This document shows, piece after piece, positions 51,370-60,340 of a stretch of DNA of 64,000 nt. This DNA comes from an uncultured Eubacteriales bacterium. Lineage in GTDB: Bacteria; Bacillota; Clostridia; Oscillospirales; CAG-272. The translations under genes were made by a program, and so were the position numbers. The stretch's first letter is position 1. Each line of letters starts with the position of its first letter. A model generated the notes under the pieces. It worked only from the letters and a program-made list of their open reading frames with translations. It did no database searches and had not been told where the DNA came from. The stretch covers positions 16,932 to 80,931 of the forward strand of contig CATWNM010000005.1 in NCBI GenBank assembly GCA_958352145.1. The letters are read 5' to 3'.

Positions 51370-53055
51370 ATGTTGAAAAAGAAGAAATATGAGGACATGC
51401 GCAGCTGCTGGGAATTCGGCGAGGCTGAAGAATGCCGCCGCGGTTTGATGTACGGCATGGGCTATTCCAAAGAGGAAATCGACCGTCCGCTGATCGGCGT
51501 TGTCAACTCCTGGAACGAGTACAACCCCGGACATGTACATCTCGATAAGCTTGCACAGCGCGTTAAACAGGGCGTTCGTGAAGCGGGCGGCCTGCCGCTT
51601 GAGGTCATGACGACCGGCATTTGCGACGGTATGGTTTTGAAAGATCCGAAATACATAGAGGTTCCGTCCCGCAATTCGATTGCCGACCAGGTTGAAATGA
51701 CGGTTGAAGGTAACTTCTTTGACGGTATGGTTCTCCTTTGCACCTGCGACTCAATTGTTCCCGGACATCTTATGGCGGCGGCGCGTCTGGATATTCCGGC
51801 GATCATCGTTACCGGCGGTTATATGCCGCTCGGCATCCACGGCGGCAAGGAAGTGCTGCACATCCATGCGCAGGATAAGGTCGGCACGGCGGCTAAGGGG
51901 CTGATGGATATGGATGAGTACAACGGACTGATCGAGCATTCCTGGGGGATTTGCGGCGGATGTACTTCCATGACTACGGCAAACAGCATGTGTATGATCG
52001 CAGAGGCGCTTGGTATGACGATGCCGAACAACTCTTCGACCTGCGCGATCAGCAGCCAGATTTATCTGATCGCGTATCAGGCGGGCAAACAGATCATGAA
52101 CCTGGTTGACGAGGGCATCACCGCGCGCCAGATTATGACGGTGGAAGCGATCAAGAACGCGATCAAAGTCGATATGGCGGTTGCCGGTTCCGCAAACCTG
52201 ATTCTGCATATTCCTGCGATTGCAAACGAGGCTGGCTATACCGATATTTCCTGGTGGAAATATTTTGACGAAGCTTCCAATCAGATTCCGCTTTTGTCGC
52301 ATCTTGCGCCGAGCGGTATGTATACGGTGAAAGACTTCGATATGGCGGGCGGTATGACTGCGCTTCAGATGAATCTCTCGTCTCAGCTTGATCTGGACGT
52401 GATGACGGTCACCGGCAAAACGCTCCGTGAGAACATCAAGGGTGCTAAAGTCTATAATCCGGACGTTATTCATACGCTGGACAATCCGGTTATGACCGAG
52501 CCCGGCATCGGCGTTCTGTACGGAAATCTTGCGCCCGAAGGCGCGATCATCAAGATCGCGGCGGTGCCGTCCCACCTGATGACCTATAAGGGCAGAGCAA
52601 AAGTGTTCAATTCGCTGGATGAGTCTCTGGAAGCGCTGCGTACCGGTAAAATTCAGCCCGGCGATGCGTGCGTCGTTCGTTTCCTTGGTATGAAAGCGCG
52701 CTTCGGCACCACGGCGTTTACTTTCCAGGAGGAACTGAAAGGCCACGCGGAACTCTTTAACTCCTGTGCCATTATTACCGATGGCCGTTTCTCCGGCGGC
52801 ACTTCCGGTTTGTCTGTGGGGTATGTGTCTCCTGAAGCAGCGCTTGGCGGCCCGCTTGGCATTATCGAGGACGGCGACGAGATTCTCATTGATATTCCAA
52901 ACCGGAATATTACGCTGAACATTTCCGATGAGGAAATGAACAAGCGGCTCTCCGAATTTCATTGGGAATTCCCCGCGAGCGATTATCATAGATTCCTTAG
53001 ATTGTTCGTCAAGAACGTTGGTTCGATGGCGCACGGCTGCATCTGGGATTGCTGA
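51370..53055 (+). CDS. IlvD/Edd family sugar-acid dehydratase
   Basis: A 561-residue iron-sulfur dehydratase. Family motifs: NSWNEYNPGHVHLDKLA (about 39-55), CTCDSIVPGHLMAA (about 119-132), ICGGCTSMTTANSM (about 194-207) and GRFSGGTSGLSVGYVSPEA late. The first region has no Cys where classical [2Fe-2S] members have one, as in the sub-branch with NSWNEIVPGH. The operon (KDG kinase, KDPG aldolase) points to an aldonate or uronate-derived substrate rather than branched-chain amino-acid synthesis. It would give 2-keto-3-deoxy sugar acids. Confidence 0.9.
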   Translation: MLKKKKYEDMRSCWEFGEAEECRRGLMYGMGYSKEEIDRPLIGVVNSWNEYNPGHVHLDKLAQRVKQGVREAGGLPLEVMTTGICDGMVLKDPKYIEVPSRNSIADQVEMTVEGNFFDGMVLLCTCDSIVPGHLMAAARLDIPAIIVTGGYMPLGIHGGKEVLHIHAQDKVGTAAKGLMDMDEYNGLIEHSWGICGGCTSMTTANSMCMIAEALGMTMPNNSSTCAISSQIYLIAYQAGKQIMNLVDEGITARQIMTVEAIKNAIKVDMAVAGSANLILHIPAIANEAGYTDISWWKYFDEASNQIPLLSHLAPSGMYTVKDFDMAGGMTALQMNLSSQLDLDVMTVTGKTLRENIKGAKVYNPDVIHTLDNPVMTEPGIGVLYGNLAPEGAIIKIAAVPSHLMTYKGRAKVFNSLDESLEALRTGKIQPGDACVVRFLGMKARFGTTAFTFQEELKGHAELFNSCAIITDGRFSGGTSGLSVGYVSPEAALGGPLGIIEDGDEILIDIPNRNITLNISDEEMNKRLSEFHWEFPASDYHRFLRLFVKNVGSMAHGCIWDC

Positions 53056-53123
53056 CCGAATACAAAAGGCAGGGAATTGCGTAAAAGGCGCAATTCCCCA
53101 ATGCCTTTCAAGGAGAATTTTAA

Positions 53124-54758
53124 ATGGATTATTCCGTAATGACAACCGACGCGCTGGTTATCGGCACTGGGCTTTCGGGTTTGATGGCGGCGCGTGCTTT
53201 GAGCAAAAAAAAGCCGGATGCAAAGATTTTAATGATCGGCAACGGACTCGGCGCTTCGCCGTATGTACATGGCTTCAATATGCCGCTGCATCCCGAGGAC
53301 AGCGTGGACTGTTTTCGTAAAGATACTTTTGAAGGCGGCCGGGCGCAGAGCAAGCCGGAGCTTGTGGATGCGCTTTGCGAGGGTGCGCTGAAGCTTCGGC
53401 CGGTACTGGAAGAACTCGGCGTTGAATTTAACCGCAAGGACGGGCAGTATTCGCTGCTTCGTCCGCTTGGTTCCAGTTGTCCGCGCGTGGCCAGCGTCGG
53501 CAATCATACGGGCGTCGCCATTATGAATGCCGTCCGGCGGGAGTTTTCAGAAAATCCGAATATTTCCGCACTGGAGGATACGCGCGCGCTCCGGCTTTTT
53601 CGGTATGACGGGCGAGTTTTCGGCGCGCTGGTTTATCGGATTCGAGAGGGAAAATATGTGCTGATTCTTGCCGCTGTGACCATACTTGCCTGCGGCGGAT
53701 TCTGCAATATTTACCCTTTTTCTACGAACATGTCGGATATCGGCGGCGACGGCATTGCCATGGCGTTTGGAGCCGGCGCAGACCTGTGTGATATGGAATT
53801 TGTGCAGTTTGAACCTTCGGCGGCCGTCGCGCCTGCCGCGATTCGCGGCAAGAGCGTCATTACGACGATGTTTTATGAGGGCGCGGTGCTCCGCAATGCG
53901 CATGGCGAGCGGTTTATGCTGAAGTATGGCGAAGAAGGCGAGTGTGTCAATAAGGATGTGCAGGCTAAGTACATTTTTAAGGAAATCAAAGAAGGGCGTG
54001 GGACGGAAAACGGCGGCGTTTATTTTGACGCAACCGGCGTCGGCCGCGCGCGCTTGAATGAACAGTATGATTCCTATGTCAAGCGGTATGCCGACGTGGG
54101 GATCGATATCGCCGTGACGCCGTTTGAAATTGCGCCAGCGCCGCACACTTCTCTCGGCGGCGTTGCTGTGGATGAAAACTGCGGTACCGGCGTCGAAGGC
54201 TTGTATGCCTGCGGAGAGGTGACCGGCGGCCTTCACGGAGCCAATCGTCTCGGCGGCAACGCGGGACTTGAGACGATGGTGTTCGGCGGGATTGCCGGAA
54301 AAAGCGCGGCGGACTATTTGGAGACGGTCAAAGCGCCGGATATCGCCGTTGCGGATATGGAGGATTTTGTCTGCGACACGCTTTCACTTTCAGGTCATAC
54401 CCCGGTAACGGAGGAACTGCTTGCGTCATGCCGCGCGCGGCTTTCGCAGATTTTAATGGATAAGCTGAATGTTTTGCGCTGTAAAGACGAACTTTCCTCG
54501 GCCGTAGATGAAATCGGCGGCATGCTGAATGCATTGGATGATTCGTCGCTTGATGGCGTTTCTCCTGCGCTTGCGTTTCAAACGATCCGAATGGCCAATG
54601 ATTTGCAGACGGCTTATTTTTTGGCGCTCAGTGCGTATACGCGTACGGGATCCATAGGGTGTCATGTGCGCACGGATTCGGACGATGCGGATGAAAAATA
54701 CCGTGTGGTCATCCGCAATACGCCTGCCGGCGCACAAATTATAAAAGAAACGATTTGA
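53124..54758 (+). CDS. FAD-dependent oxidoreductase, fumarate-reductase/NadB-like
   Basis: A 544-residue flavoprotein. The FAD-binding motif is ALVIGTGLSGLMAARAL (residues about 10-26); GNAGLETMVFGG and ACGEVTGGLHGANRLGGN (late) match the fumarate reductase/L-aspartate oxidase flavoprotein family. The C-terminal helical domain is present, including TGSIGCHVRTDS. No iron-sulfur or membrane subunit is adjacent, and no quinolinate genes are nearby, so NAD synthesis is unlikely. It probably oxidises or reduces an intermediate of this operon. Confidence 0.85.
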   Translation: MDYSVMTTDALVIGTGLSGLMAARALSKKKPDAKILMIGNGLGASPYVHGFNMPLHPEDSVDCFRKDTFEGGRAQSKPELVDALCEGALKLRPVLEELGVEFNRKDGQYSLLRPLGSSCPRVASVGNHTGVAIMNAVRREFSENPNISALEDTRALRLFRYDGRVFGALVYRIREGKYVLILAAVTILACGGFCNIYPFSTNMSDIGGDGIAMAFGAGADLCDMEFVQFEPSAAVAPAAIRGKSVITTMFYEGAVLRNAHGERFMLKYGEEGECVNKDVQAKYIFKEIKEGRGTENGGVYFDATGVGRARLNEQYDSYVKRYADVGIDIAVTPFEIAPAPHTSLGGVAVDENCGTGVEGLYACGEVTGGLHGANRLGGNAGLETMVFGGIAGKSAADYLETVKAPDIAVADMEDFVCDTLSLSGHTPVTEELLASCRARLSQILMDKLNVLRCKDELSSAVDEIGGMLNALDDSSLDGVSPALAFQTIRMANDLQTAYFLALSAYTRTGSIGCHVRTDSDDADEKYRVVIRNTPAGAQIIKETI

Positions 54759-54787
54759 ATTTAGTATAGTTAGAAGGGAACAAGAGA

Positions 54788-56320
54788 ATGAAAAAGGTTG
54801 TTATCAAACAAAACCGTTATGTTGACTCGGTTTCTCTGATGGCTGTCGGCGATAAGGTAACAAAGCTGGAGGGCATTTCCAATGCGGAAGCGCAGATGTG
54901 TACGCCCGCAAACCTGGAAGTGCTGGCGGATCTTGGCTATGAAATGCCGAAAGATATTACCGCCAACGACCTTGCGCTTGCCGTCACCGGCGAGACCGAA
55001 GCGCAGATTGAAGCTGCGCTTCAGATGATTATGGACATCATCGATCACAAAAACACGAGCGGCGGCGTCAGCTACAAGTCGCTTTCGGAAATCGATCTGC
55101 GAGAAGACGGATATGACCTCGTGCAGATTTCGCTCCCCGGCGAATATGCGGCGGCAGAAGCGAAAAAAGCGCTTTCTATGGGGCTTGATGTCTTTATTTT
55201 CAGCGACAATGTCACGCTGGAAGAGGAAGCGGACATTAAAAAATACGGCAATGAGCGCGGCAGATTGGTTATGGGACCTGATTGCGGTGTCGGTCTGATC
55301 CAGGGCGTGGCGCTGGGCGCGGGCAGTATCGTCCGTCATGGTCCAGTGGGCATTGTCGGCGCTTCCGGTTCCGGTGCGCAGGAAGTTGCCTGCATCATTG
55401 AGCGTCTGGGGCTCGGCGTTTCTTCGATCATCGGTACCGGCGGACACGATTTGCTGCCGGAAATCGGCGGCATCACGATGCATGCCGGGATGCGCCGCCT
55501 CGACGACGATCCGGATACGAAAGTGATCGTGCTGGTTTCAAAGCTGGCAAATCTTGACGTTATGGCTAAGATTCTCGGCGCGGCGGACCGGCTGTCAAAG
55601 CCTGTGGTTGCTATTTTCCTTGGCGCGGATGAAAAGCTGTTTGAAGGGCACCGCGTGTATGGCACATACAGCTTGGAAGAAGCGGCCGTAAAAGCCGTGG
55701 AACTTTGCACTGGCAAGACGCCGAGCGTCGGCTTTACTGCGGAAGAGATCGCCGAAATCGTCAAGGAAAAGGTTGCGGCGCTTCGACCCGAGCAGAAGTA
55801 TGTTCGCGGCTTGTTCAGCGGCGGTACCTTTACCGAAGAGGGCATGATCTACTATACGCAGCACAACAAGGGCGTCAAGCTCCATTCCAACCTGAGCACA
55901 AAATATGCGGTTCAATTGGCGGATCATTCGGTCAGCGAGGGGCATTGCATACTTGATCTCGGCGCGGAGGATTTTACGGCGGAGGCGCCGCATCCCGTAT
56001 TCGATCCGATGCTAAAACTCCGCAGGTTCAAAAAAGAAGTTGCAGATCCCACAGTCGCCGTTGTTACGATGGACTTTATCATGGGGCCGGGTGTTGCCGC
56101 CGATCCAGTTACGCCGTTTGCCAAGGAGTGCAGAGCGCTAAAGGACGCTGGCAGCAATCTGATCTTTATCTCCAATGTCTGCGGTTCGCTGGAAGATCCG
56201 CAGGATACGCTAGCGGCGGAAAAAATGCTTGCAGACGCCGGTGTAATCGTGACCAGAAGCAATTATGAAAGCACTAAGCTCGCAAGCGCGTTCCTTGCGG
56301 CTCTGGAAGAAAGGGGTTGA
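54788..56320 (+). CDS. fdrA: FdrA-like acyl-CoA-synthetase-fold protein
   Basis: A 510-residue protein of the FdrA family, related to the alpha subunit of succinyl-CoA synthetase. The Rossmann-type segment VGIVGASGSGAQEVACIIERLG (split here: GIVGASGSG then AQEVACI) and GTGGHDLLPEIGGI are visible, followed by a second CoA-ligase-like half. In E. coli FdrA works with YlbE (DUF1116) and YlbF (DUF2877) as an oxamate carbamoyltransferase in allantoin degradation. Here the next gene is the DUF1116 partner, but no DUF2877 or carbamate kinase gene follows. Confidence 0.9.
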   Translation: MKKVVIKQNRYVDSVSLMAVGDKVTKLEGISNAEAQMCTPANLEVLADLGYEMPKDITANDLALAVTGETEAQIEAALQMIMDIIDHKNTSGGVSYKSLSEIDLREDGYDLVQISLPGEYAAAEAKKALSMGLDVFIFSDNVTLEEEADIKKYGNERGRLVMGPDCGVGLIQGVALGAGSIVRHGPVGIVGASGSGAQEVACIIERLGLGVSSIIGTGGHDLLPEIGGITMHAGMRRLDDDPDTKVIVLVSKLANLDVMAKILGAADRLSKPVVAIFLGADEKLFEGHRVYGTYSLEEAAVKAVELCTGKTPSVGFTAEEIAEIVKEKVAALRPEQKYVRGLFSGGTFTEEGMIYYTQHNKGVKLHSNLSTKYAVQLADHSVSEGHCILDLGAEDFTAEAPHPVFDPMLKLRRFKKEVADPTVAVVTMDFIMGPGVAADPVTPFAKECRALKDAGSNLIFISNVCGSLEDPQDTLAAEKMLADAGVIVTRSNYESTKLASAFLAALEERG

Positions 56321-56325
56321 GCGTC

Positions 56326-57750
56326 GTGGCACAAAAGGAATATAAAAGCGATCTTCGCGTCATCAATATCGGTACGCAGTTGTTTTATGATGCGCTGGTT
56401 GCGCAGGGCGTAAAGGCGGCGCAACTGGATTGGAAGCCGCCGGTGAAGCAGAGTGCCGAGGTGCTCGATGCGCTGAACGCGGTCGCTTCCGCCGATATCA
56501 AAGCGAAAGTGGAAGCCGCGAATGAAAAGGCCGCCGGCTATATCGTCAATTCTCAGCCGTATCTTGTCGATATTCTGCCGGCCGGCGATGTGATCGAGGG
56601 GCTTGAGGATTATACGATCATTCATTCCGGTCCTCCGATCGATTATGAAGATATGGTCATGCTGCATCAGCGCGGCTTGGTCAGTGCCTGCCGTTTTGAG
56701 GGGTGGGCGGATAACGACGAGGACGCTGTCAAGCTGATTAAATCCGGCAAGATTAAGATCATGTCCGCGCTGGACACCAATACGGTCGGTGCGGGAACCG
56801 GGATTATCACAAAGAGCGTCGCCATGTTTATCGAAGAGGACAGAGCGACCGGAAAACGCGCCGCCACGTTCCCGGCGGAGGGACCAAATCAAGGCGGTTT
56901 CTGTGGCTGGGGACTGTATTCTGAAGAGATTGCAAATTATCTGCGCAGAATGCGCACGGAGTTTTTCCCGGTGCTCCGTCAGGTGCTCAAAAACATGGGC
57001 GGCTTGGCTATTAAGCCGATTTTGGCGGAAGGTATGCAGATGGGGGATGAAAACCATACCCGCCAGACCGCAGCCGACCTGCTGTTTGACAAAAAGATTT
57101 TGCCGGAACTGTTTAAGCTCGAGGGCTTTGACCGCCAGCAGATTTTGGATACGCTGGATTATGTGGTGGAAACGCCTCGTTTCTTCCATTGTATCGGACA
57201 GGGCGCAAGCCGTTCCGCCATGCTTTCTGCGGTTGGAACTGAATATTCTACGATGGTGACGGCGGTATGCGGCAACGGCGTGGAATTCGGCATCAAAGTG
57301 GCAGGACTCGGAGACGAGTGGTTTACGGCGCCCGCGCCGATGATGAAGGGACGCTATACTTCCTCGAAATATACCGAGAAGGATCAGCTTCCGTGGATCG
57401 GCGACAGCTGCGTTGTTGAGTGCGCTGGTATGGGCGGTATAGCCGCTGCAGCCAGTCCGATTGTGTGCAGCCTGCGCGGTTTGAAGCTGAAGGATGCGAT
57501 TCACATCACGCGCGAAATGGAAGAAATTTGCATTACACATAATCCCGCTTTTCCGATTCCGAATCTTGATTTTGATTTTCTGCCGGTTGGTATTGATATT
57601 CGTAAGGTTATTGAGACGGGTATCTGCCCCGAGATCCACGGCGGTATGTTTAATTACCAGGGCGGCCTGATCGGCGCGGGCTCTGCGCGCGTTCCGATGC
57701 TTTGCTTTGAAAAAGCAATCAAGGCTTTTGCCAAAAAATACGGAAAATAA
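56326..57750 (+). CDS. DUF1116 protein (YlbE-like)
   Basis: A 474-residue partner of FdrA. The family pattern runs from INIGTQLFYDALVAQGV (start) through HSGPPIDYEDMVMLHQRG and ALDTNTVGAGTG to NPAFPIPNLDFDFLPVGID near the end. I use the GTG at 56326 because AAGGGG lies 9 bases before it; a TTG at 56317 overlaps the fdrA stop but leaves no spacer. The pair fdrA-DUF1116 is translationally close. Proposed function by homology: part of a carbamoyl-transferring complex. Confidence 0.88.
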   Translation: MAQKEYKSDLRVINIGTQLFYDALVAQGVKAAQLDWKPPVKQSAEVLDALNAVASADIKAKVEAANEKAAGYIVNSQPYLVDILPAGDVIEGLEDYTIIHSGPPIDYEDMVMLHQRGLVSACRFEGWADNDEDAVKLIKSGKIKIMSALDTNTVGAGTGIITKSVAMFIEEDRATGKRAATFPAEGPNQGGFCGWGLYSEEIANYLRRMRTEFFPVLRQVLKNMGGLAIKPILAEGMQMGDENHTRQTAADLLFDKKILPELFKLEGFDRQQILDTLDYVVETPRFFHCIGQGASRSAMLSAVGTEYSTMVTAVCGNGVEFGIKVAGLGDEWFTAPAPMMKGRYTSSKYTEKDQLPWIGDSCVVECAGMGGIAAAASPIVCSLRGLKLKDAIHITREMEEICITHNPAFPIPNLDFDFLPVGIDIRKVIETGICPEIHGGMFNYQGGLIGAGSARVPMLCFEKAIKAFAKKYGK

Positions 57751-58155
57751 TTTATTTAAAAAGGGCGGTATGTGAGGTAGCTACTCATAAACAGTATTCA
57801 TCAACAAACTGAATTAGGGTAGTTGCCTGCCATGCGGGGGCGAAGAAAGACGAGTGAGAAGCGATTGTTTTTTGCCCGTCTTTTTTCTTCCTGTCATGCA
57901 GTAGAAACGCCATTTGGAGAATATGGTATAAAATTCTTATCTTGCTTTGACTGCACTCTAAAAACCGCATAAAATTAAGGAATTTTCATAATGGATAGAC
58001 CGCTTGCGCTCTCTTGGTTGCCTATCAGCAAAGTGGAAAATGCCGTCAAGGAGATGAAGCGCAAAGTTTATTCTAGACGGCATTTTTTGTTTTCGCTATT
58101 TGCTCAACAAATTTGATATCTATTCAATCCTCTGAAAGTCCTGTATTTTTAGGCT
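57751..58155. other. Intergenic region with hairpins and a tiny ORF
   Basis: About 400 bases without a supported gene. AAGAAAGACG (57842-57851) pairs loosely with CGTCTTTTTTCTT (57879-57891), a likely terminator for the operon. AAAATGCCGTC (58037-58047) pairs with 58076-58086, followed by T residues. A 41-codon frame at 57991-58116 follows AAGGAA but has no recognised homologue; it may be a fragment. Confidence 0.5.
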
Positions 58156-59079
58156 TTATGCCTTTCTTTTGGTTACGAATTGATTTCCTTGATTTCTTTT
58201 TTTCAAATGCCAAATGTTATGTGCCAATAACAGACCGCTATACAGTAAGACGGATATAAAAACAATAAGGGAGAAATCACGAGGCAACGAATAAGAAATC
58301 GCGCTTATACCAGATACGATACAATGGCTGATAATGTAGGCAATCGGGTACAAGCCAATACGCTCTACCCAAATACGCAATTCTGCTTTCTTTCGTGTCA
58401 GAAACCATACAATTCCCAAAGCAACGAATGCTGCTACTGCGAGTATGAGATAATAGCCGAGGGAAAGCCTCGGTAATGTAATCCCTCTGTCATTATTCAT
58501 ATCTCCGTAAACACAGATGTTCTCGCTTCCGTCATTTGGAAGATATTCAGCAATAATAGGATAAGGCTCTTTTGGGAATACGATTGTTGACAGTTCTCCT
58601 TTTCCCTTTGAAAACCACTTGTCCCAAAGAGAAGTCCACGCCTGAATATCACAATAATAGAAATTATCCCCGTCCGGGTCAGGGTAAATCGTGTAGTCAA
58701 AATCCGTCACCGCTTTATCAAAGGTAATGCGTAATCCGCCATCGCTAACAGACTCGGCAGTAATAAGTTCCTCGGAATAAGGGAGATAAATGGGAGCATC
58801 CAGCACGGCAAAAGCAGAAACAAGTAATGCAACCACAAACACAGCAGTGAGTGCGATAGTCTGTATTCTTTTGGCTTTCATCTTCCGTCTAAGTTTTAAC
58901 AGCGGCGTAGCGTCCGATATTTCCTGTGTAGGTTGGGGGTCTTTGGTTCTTTCATACTCCTTGCGGCAAGCTTCACAACTTTTCAAGTGTTCCTCAACAA
59001 AGTCTGCAGTATCGAAACTTACCATATTTTCTGCATATAGCGGTAAAATGTCTCGAATGATGTTACACTCATTTCTCAT
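58156..59079 (-). CDS. Zinc-finger anti-sigma factor-like membrane protein
   Basis: A 307-residue protein with an N-terminal zf-HC2 zinc-binding domain (His and CEAC motif in EEHLKSCEACRKEY, residues 28-41), which binds sigma factors. Transmembrane helices follow near 75-95 and in the C-terminal half (about 205-285). It overlaps the ECF sigma gene by 11 bases, the usual arrangement of a sigma/anti-sigma pair. It likely holds the sigma factor inactive until an envelope signal arrives. Confidence 0.85.
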   Translation of the reverse strand: MRNECNIIRDILPLYAENMVSFDTADFVEEHLKSCEACRKEYERTKDPQPTQEISDATPLLKLRRKMKAKRIQTIALTAVFVVALLVSAFAVLDAPIYLPYSEELITAESVSDGGLRITFDKAVTDFDYTIYPDPDGDNFYYCDIQAWTSLWDKWFSKGKGELSTIVFPKEPYPIIAEYLPNDGSENICVYGDMNNDRGITLPRLSLGYYLILAVAAFVALGIVWFLTRKKAELRIWVERIGLYPIAYIISHCIVSGISAISYSLPRDFSLIVFISVLLYSGLLLAHNIWHLKKRNQGNQFVTKRKA

Positions 59080-59572
59080 GGGTTTTGTCCTCCAGTCTTG
59101 ATTTAATCATTGTTTTAGCTCGGTGGTAGGTCACGCAAGCCCAGTTTTCTGATTTACCGAATATTTGACTGATTTGTTTGAAACTCAGTTCTGCAAAAAC
59201 TCTCCACATAAAAACCTCTTTGTATGGCTCCGATATCTTATGCAAAACTGCTCTTATCCGTGCCGCCTCGTCATGCTTCATGCACTGTTCTTCGATTGCG
59301 CTTTCACTCGACGGTAATTCTGATAGTTCCACATCATCAATACTGCTTGTGTTTCTGATCTTTTTTTGATGTGAGTAATAGCAGTTTTTTGCAATCTGAC
59401 AGAGCCATACACGAATATCACAATCGCCACGAAAACCGTTGATAGAACGCATAGCTTTGAAGAATGCTTCACTTGTGATCTCTTCCGCTAAATCTTCATT
59501 GCCGGATAGCCTACGAATATATAGGTACACATCGTCGAAATATGTGCGGTATATTTTTTCAAACTCCGTCAC
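59069..59572 (-). CDS. ECF RNA polymerase sigma factor
   Basis: A 167-residue sigma-70-family factor with region 2 (YLYIRRLSGNEDLAEEITSEAF, residues about 15-40) and region 4 (FAELSFKQISQIFGKSENWACV). I start at the GTG at 59572, 7 bases after AGGAGG; a GTG at 59590 would place the ribosome binding site inside the gene. It is followed by its anti-sigma gene. Base use is lower in GC than the surroundings, suggesting acquisition. Confidence 0.9.
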   Translation of the reverse strand: MTEFEKIYRTYFDDVYLYIRRLSGNEDLAEEITSEAFFKAMRSINGFRGDCDIRVWLCQIAKNCYYSHQKKIRNTSSIDDVELSELPSSESAIEEQCMKHDEAARIRAVLHKISEPYKEVFMWRVFAELSFKQISQIFGKSENWACVTYHRAKTMIKSRLEDKTHEK

Positions 59573-59593
59573 TCTACCACCTCCTTTCACCTA

Positions 59594-59622
59594 TAAGACT
59601 TTACAGGACGCAAAACTTTACA
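59594..59622 (-). promoter_or_regulatory. Possible ECF-type promoter of the sigma operon
   Basis: On the minus strand TGTAAA (59617-59622), a 17-base spacer and GTCTTA (59594-59599), just before the ribosome binding site. TGTAAAGT occurs twice, 17 bases apart. Autoregulation is inferred. Confidence 0.35.
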
Positions 59623-59957
59623 AAGTTTTGTAAATTTCTAATTGTAATTGTGGATAAGCTTCAAGTATTTTCTTCATGGGCGCTCCACCATAACCTTTTG
59701 AGCGGATATTTTTATCTATTGCAATGAAATATACATACCCACAGTCCGCATTTTTAAGAGGACGGCAAATCCTATCGGCATGTTACTTTCATATATATTG
59801 AGGATATACCGAGGGCATCCGTATCAGTGTCAGATGCAAAGGAAAAAATTTCATCCATACTCATCCGTTCTGAAACTGGAAAAGCTTCATCATTTAGTTG
59901 TTCAAAATATTTTCTATCCTGGCAATCCGGTTTTAATCTAATTAGTTCTAAATTCAA
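59618..59957 (-). pseudogene. Frameshifted GNAT acetyltransferase
   Basis: From a TTG at 59957 (behind AAGGAG) the minus strand reads LNLELIRLKPDCQDRKYFEQ and on to DTDALGI. The frame then breaks near 59790-59810 and continues in another frame as NADCGYVYFIAIDKNIRSKGYG, the acetyl-CoA binding segment of GNAT enzymes, ending at 59618. The C-terminal half of the domain is missing. So this is a decayed acetyltransferase gene with at least one frameshift and a truncation. Confidence 0.75.
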
Positions 59958-60265
59958 TTTATTCTCCTTCAAATCCCGATTTAACGCTCGATTATATACA
60001 ATTATTTTAATACATGATAATGGCTTTTGCCACTTGTTTAGCAAAAAAGCTGACATTTTTTATATCTTTGGTAAAACCGCCCTGTGCGGTGTAGTAGGTA
60101 TTGAAAGAAAAAATGAGTGTCGCCCTTGTCCGCCTTTTTTTGCGGCTTTTTACGGCGCTTGGCTTTGCGCATACTTATTCAGTCTCTTTTGGTTTTGCGA
60201 GGGATCGGAATTCCGCAAACAAATCACATTTTATCAAAACAATATATTAAAAAACATACAGAGTA

Positions 60266-60294
60266 TTGACAGGAGAATGTAGAAGTTGTATAAT
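60266..60294 (+). promoter_or_regulatory. Consensus sigma-A promoter
   Basis: Perfect TTGACA (60266-60271), a 17-base spacer and perfect TATAAT (60289-60294), 46 bases before the surface-protein gene at 60341. Confidence 0.85.
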
Positions 60295-60340
60295 TATAAC
60301 GTAATTTTGGCACGCTGAACGTGCTGTTTTGGAGGAAATT

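Noticed and set aside
51751..53145. A 464-codon minus-strand frame
   Set aside because: It is antisense to the IlvD/Edd gene and its Arg/His-rich composition is typical of a shadow frame.
56263..57639. A 458-codon minus-strand frame
   Set aside because: It is antisense to the DUF1116 gene and lacks any motif.
57785..57970. A 61-codon minus-strand frame after the DUF1116 gene
   Set aside because: No ribosome binding site or recognised domain; it spans the likely operon terminator.
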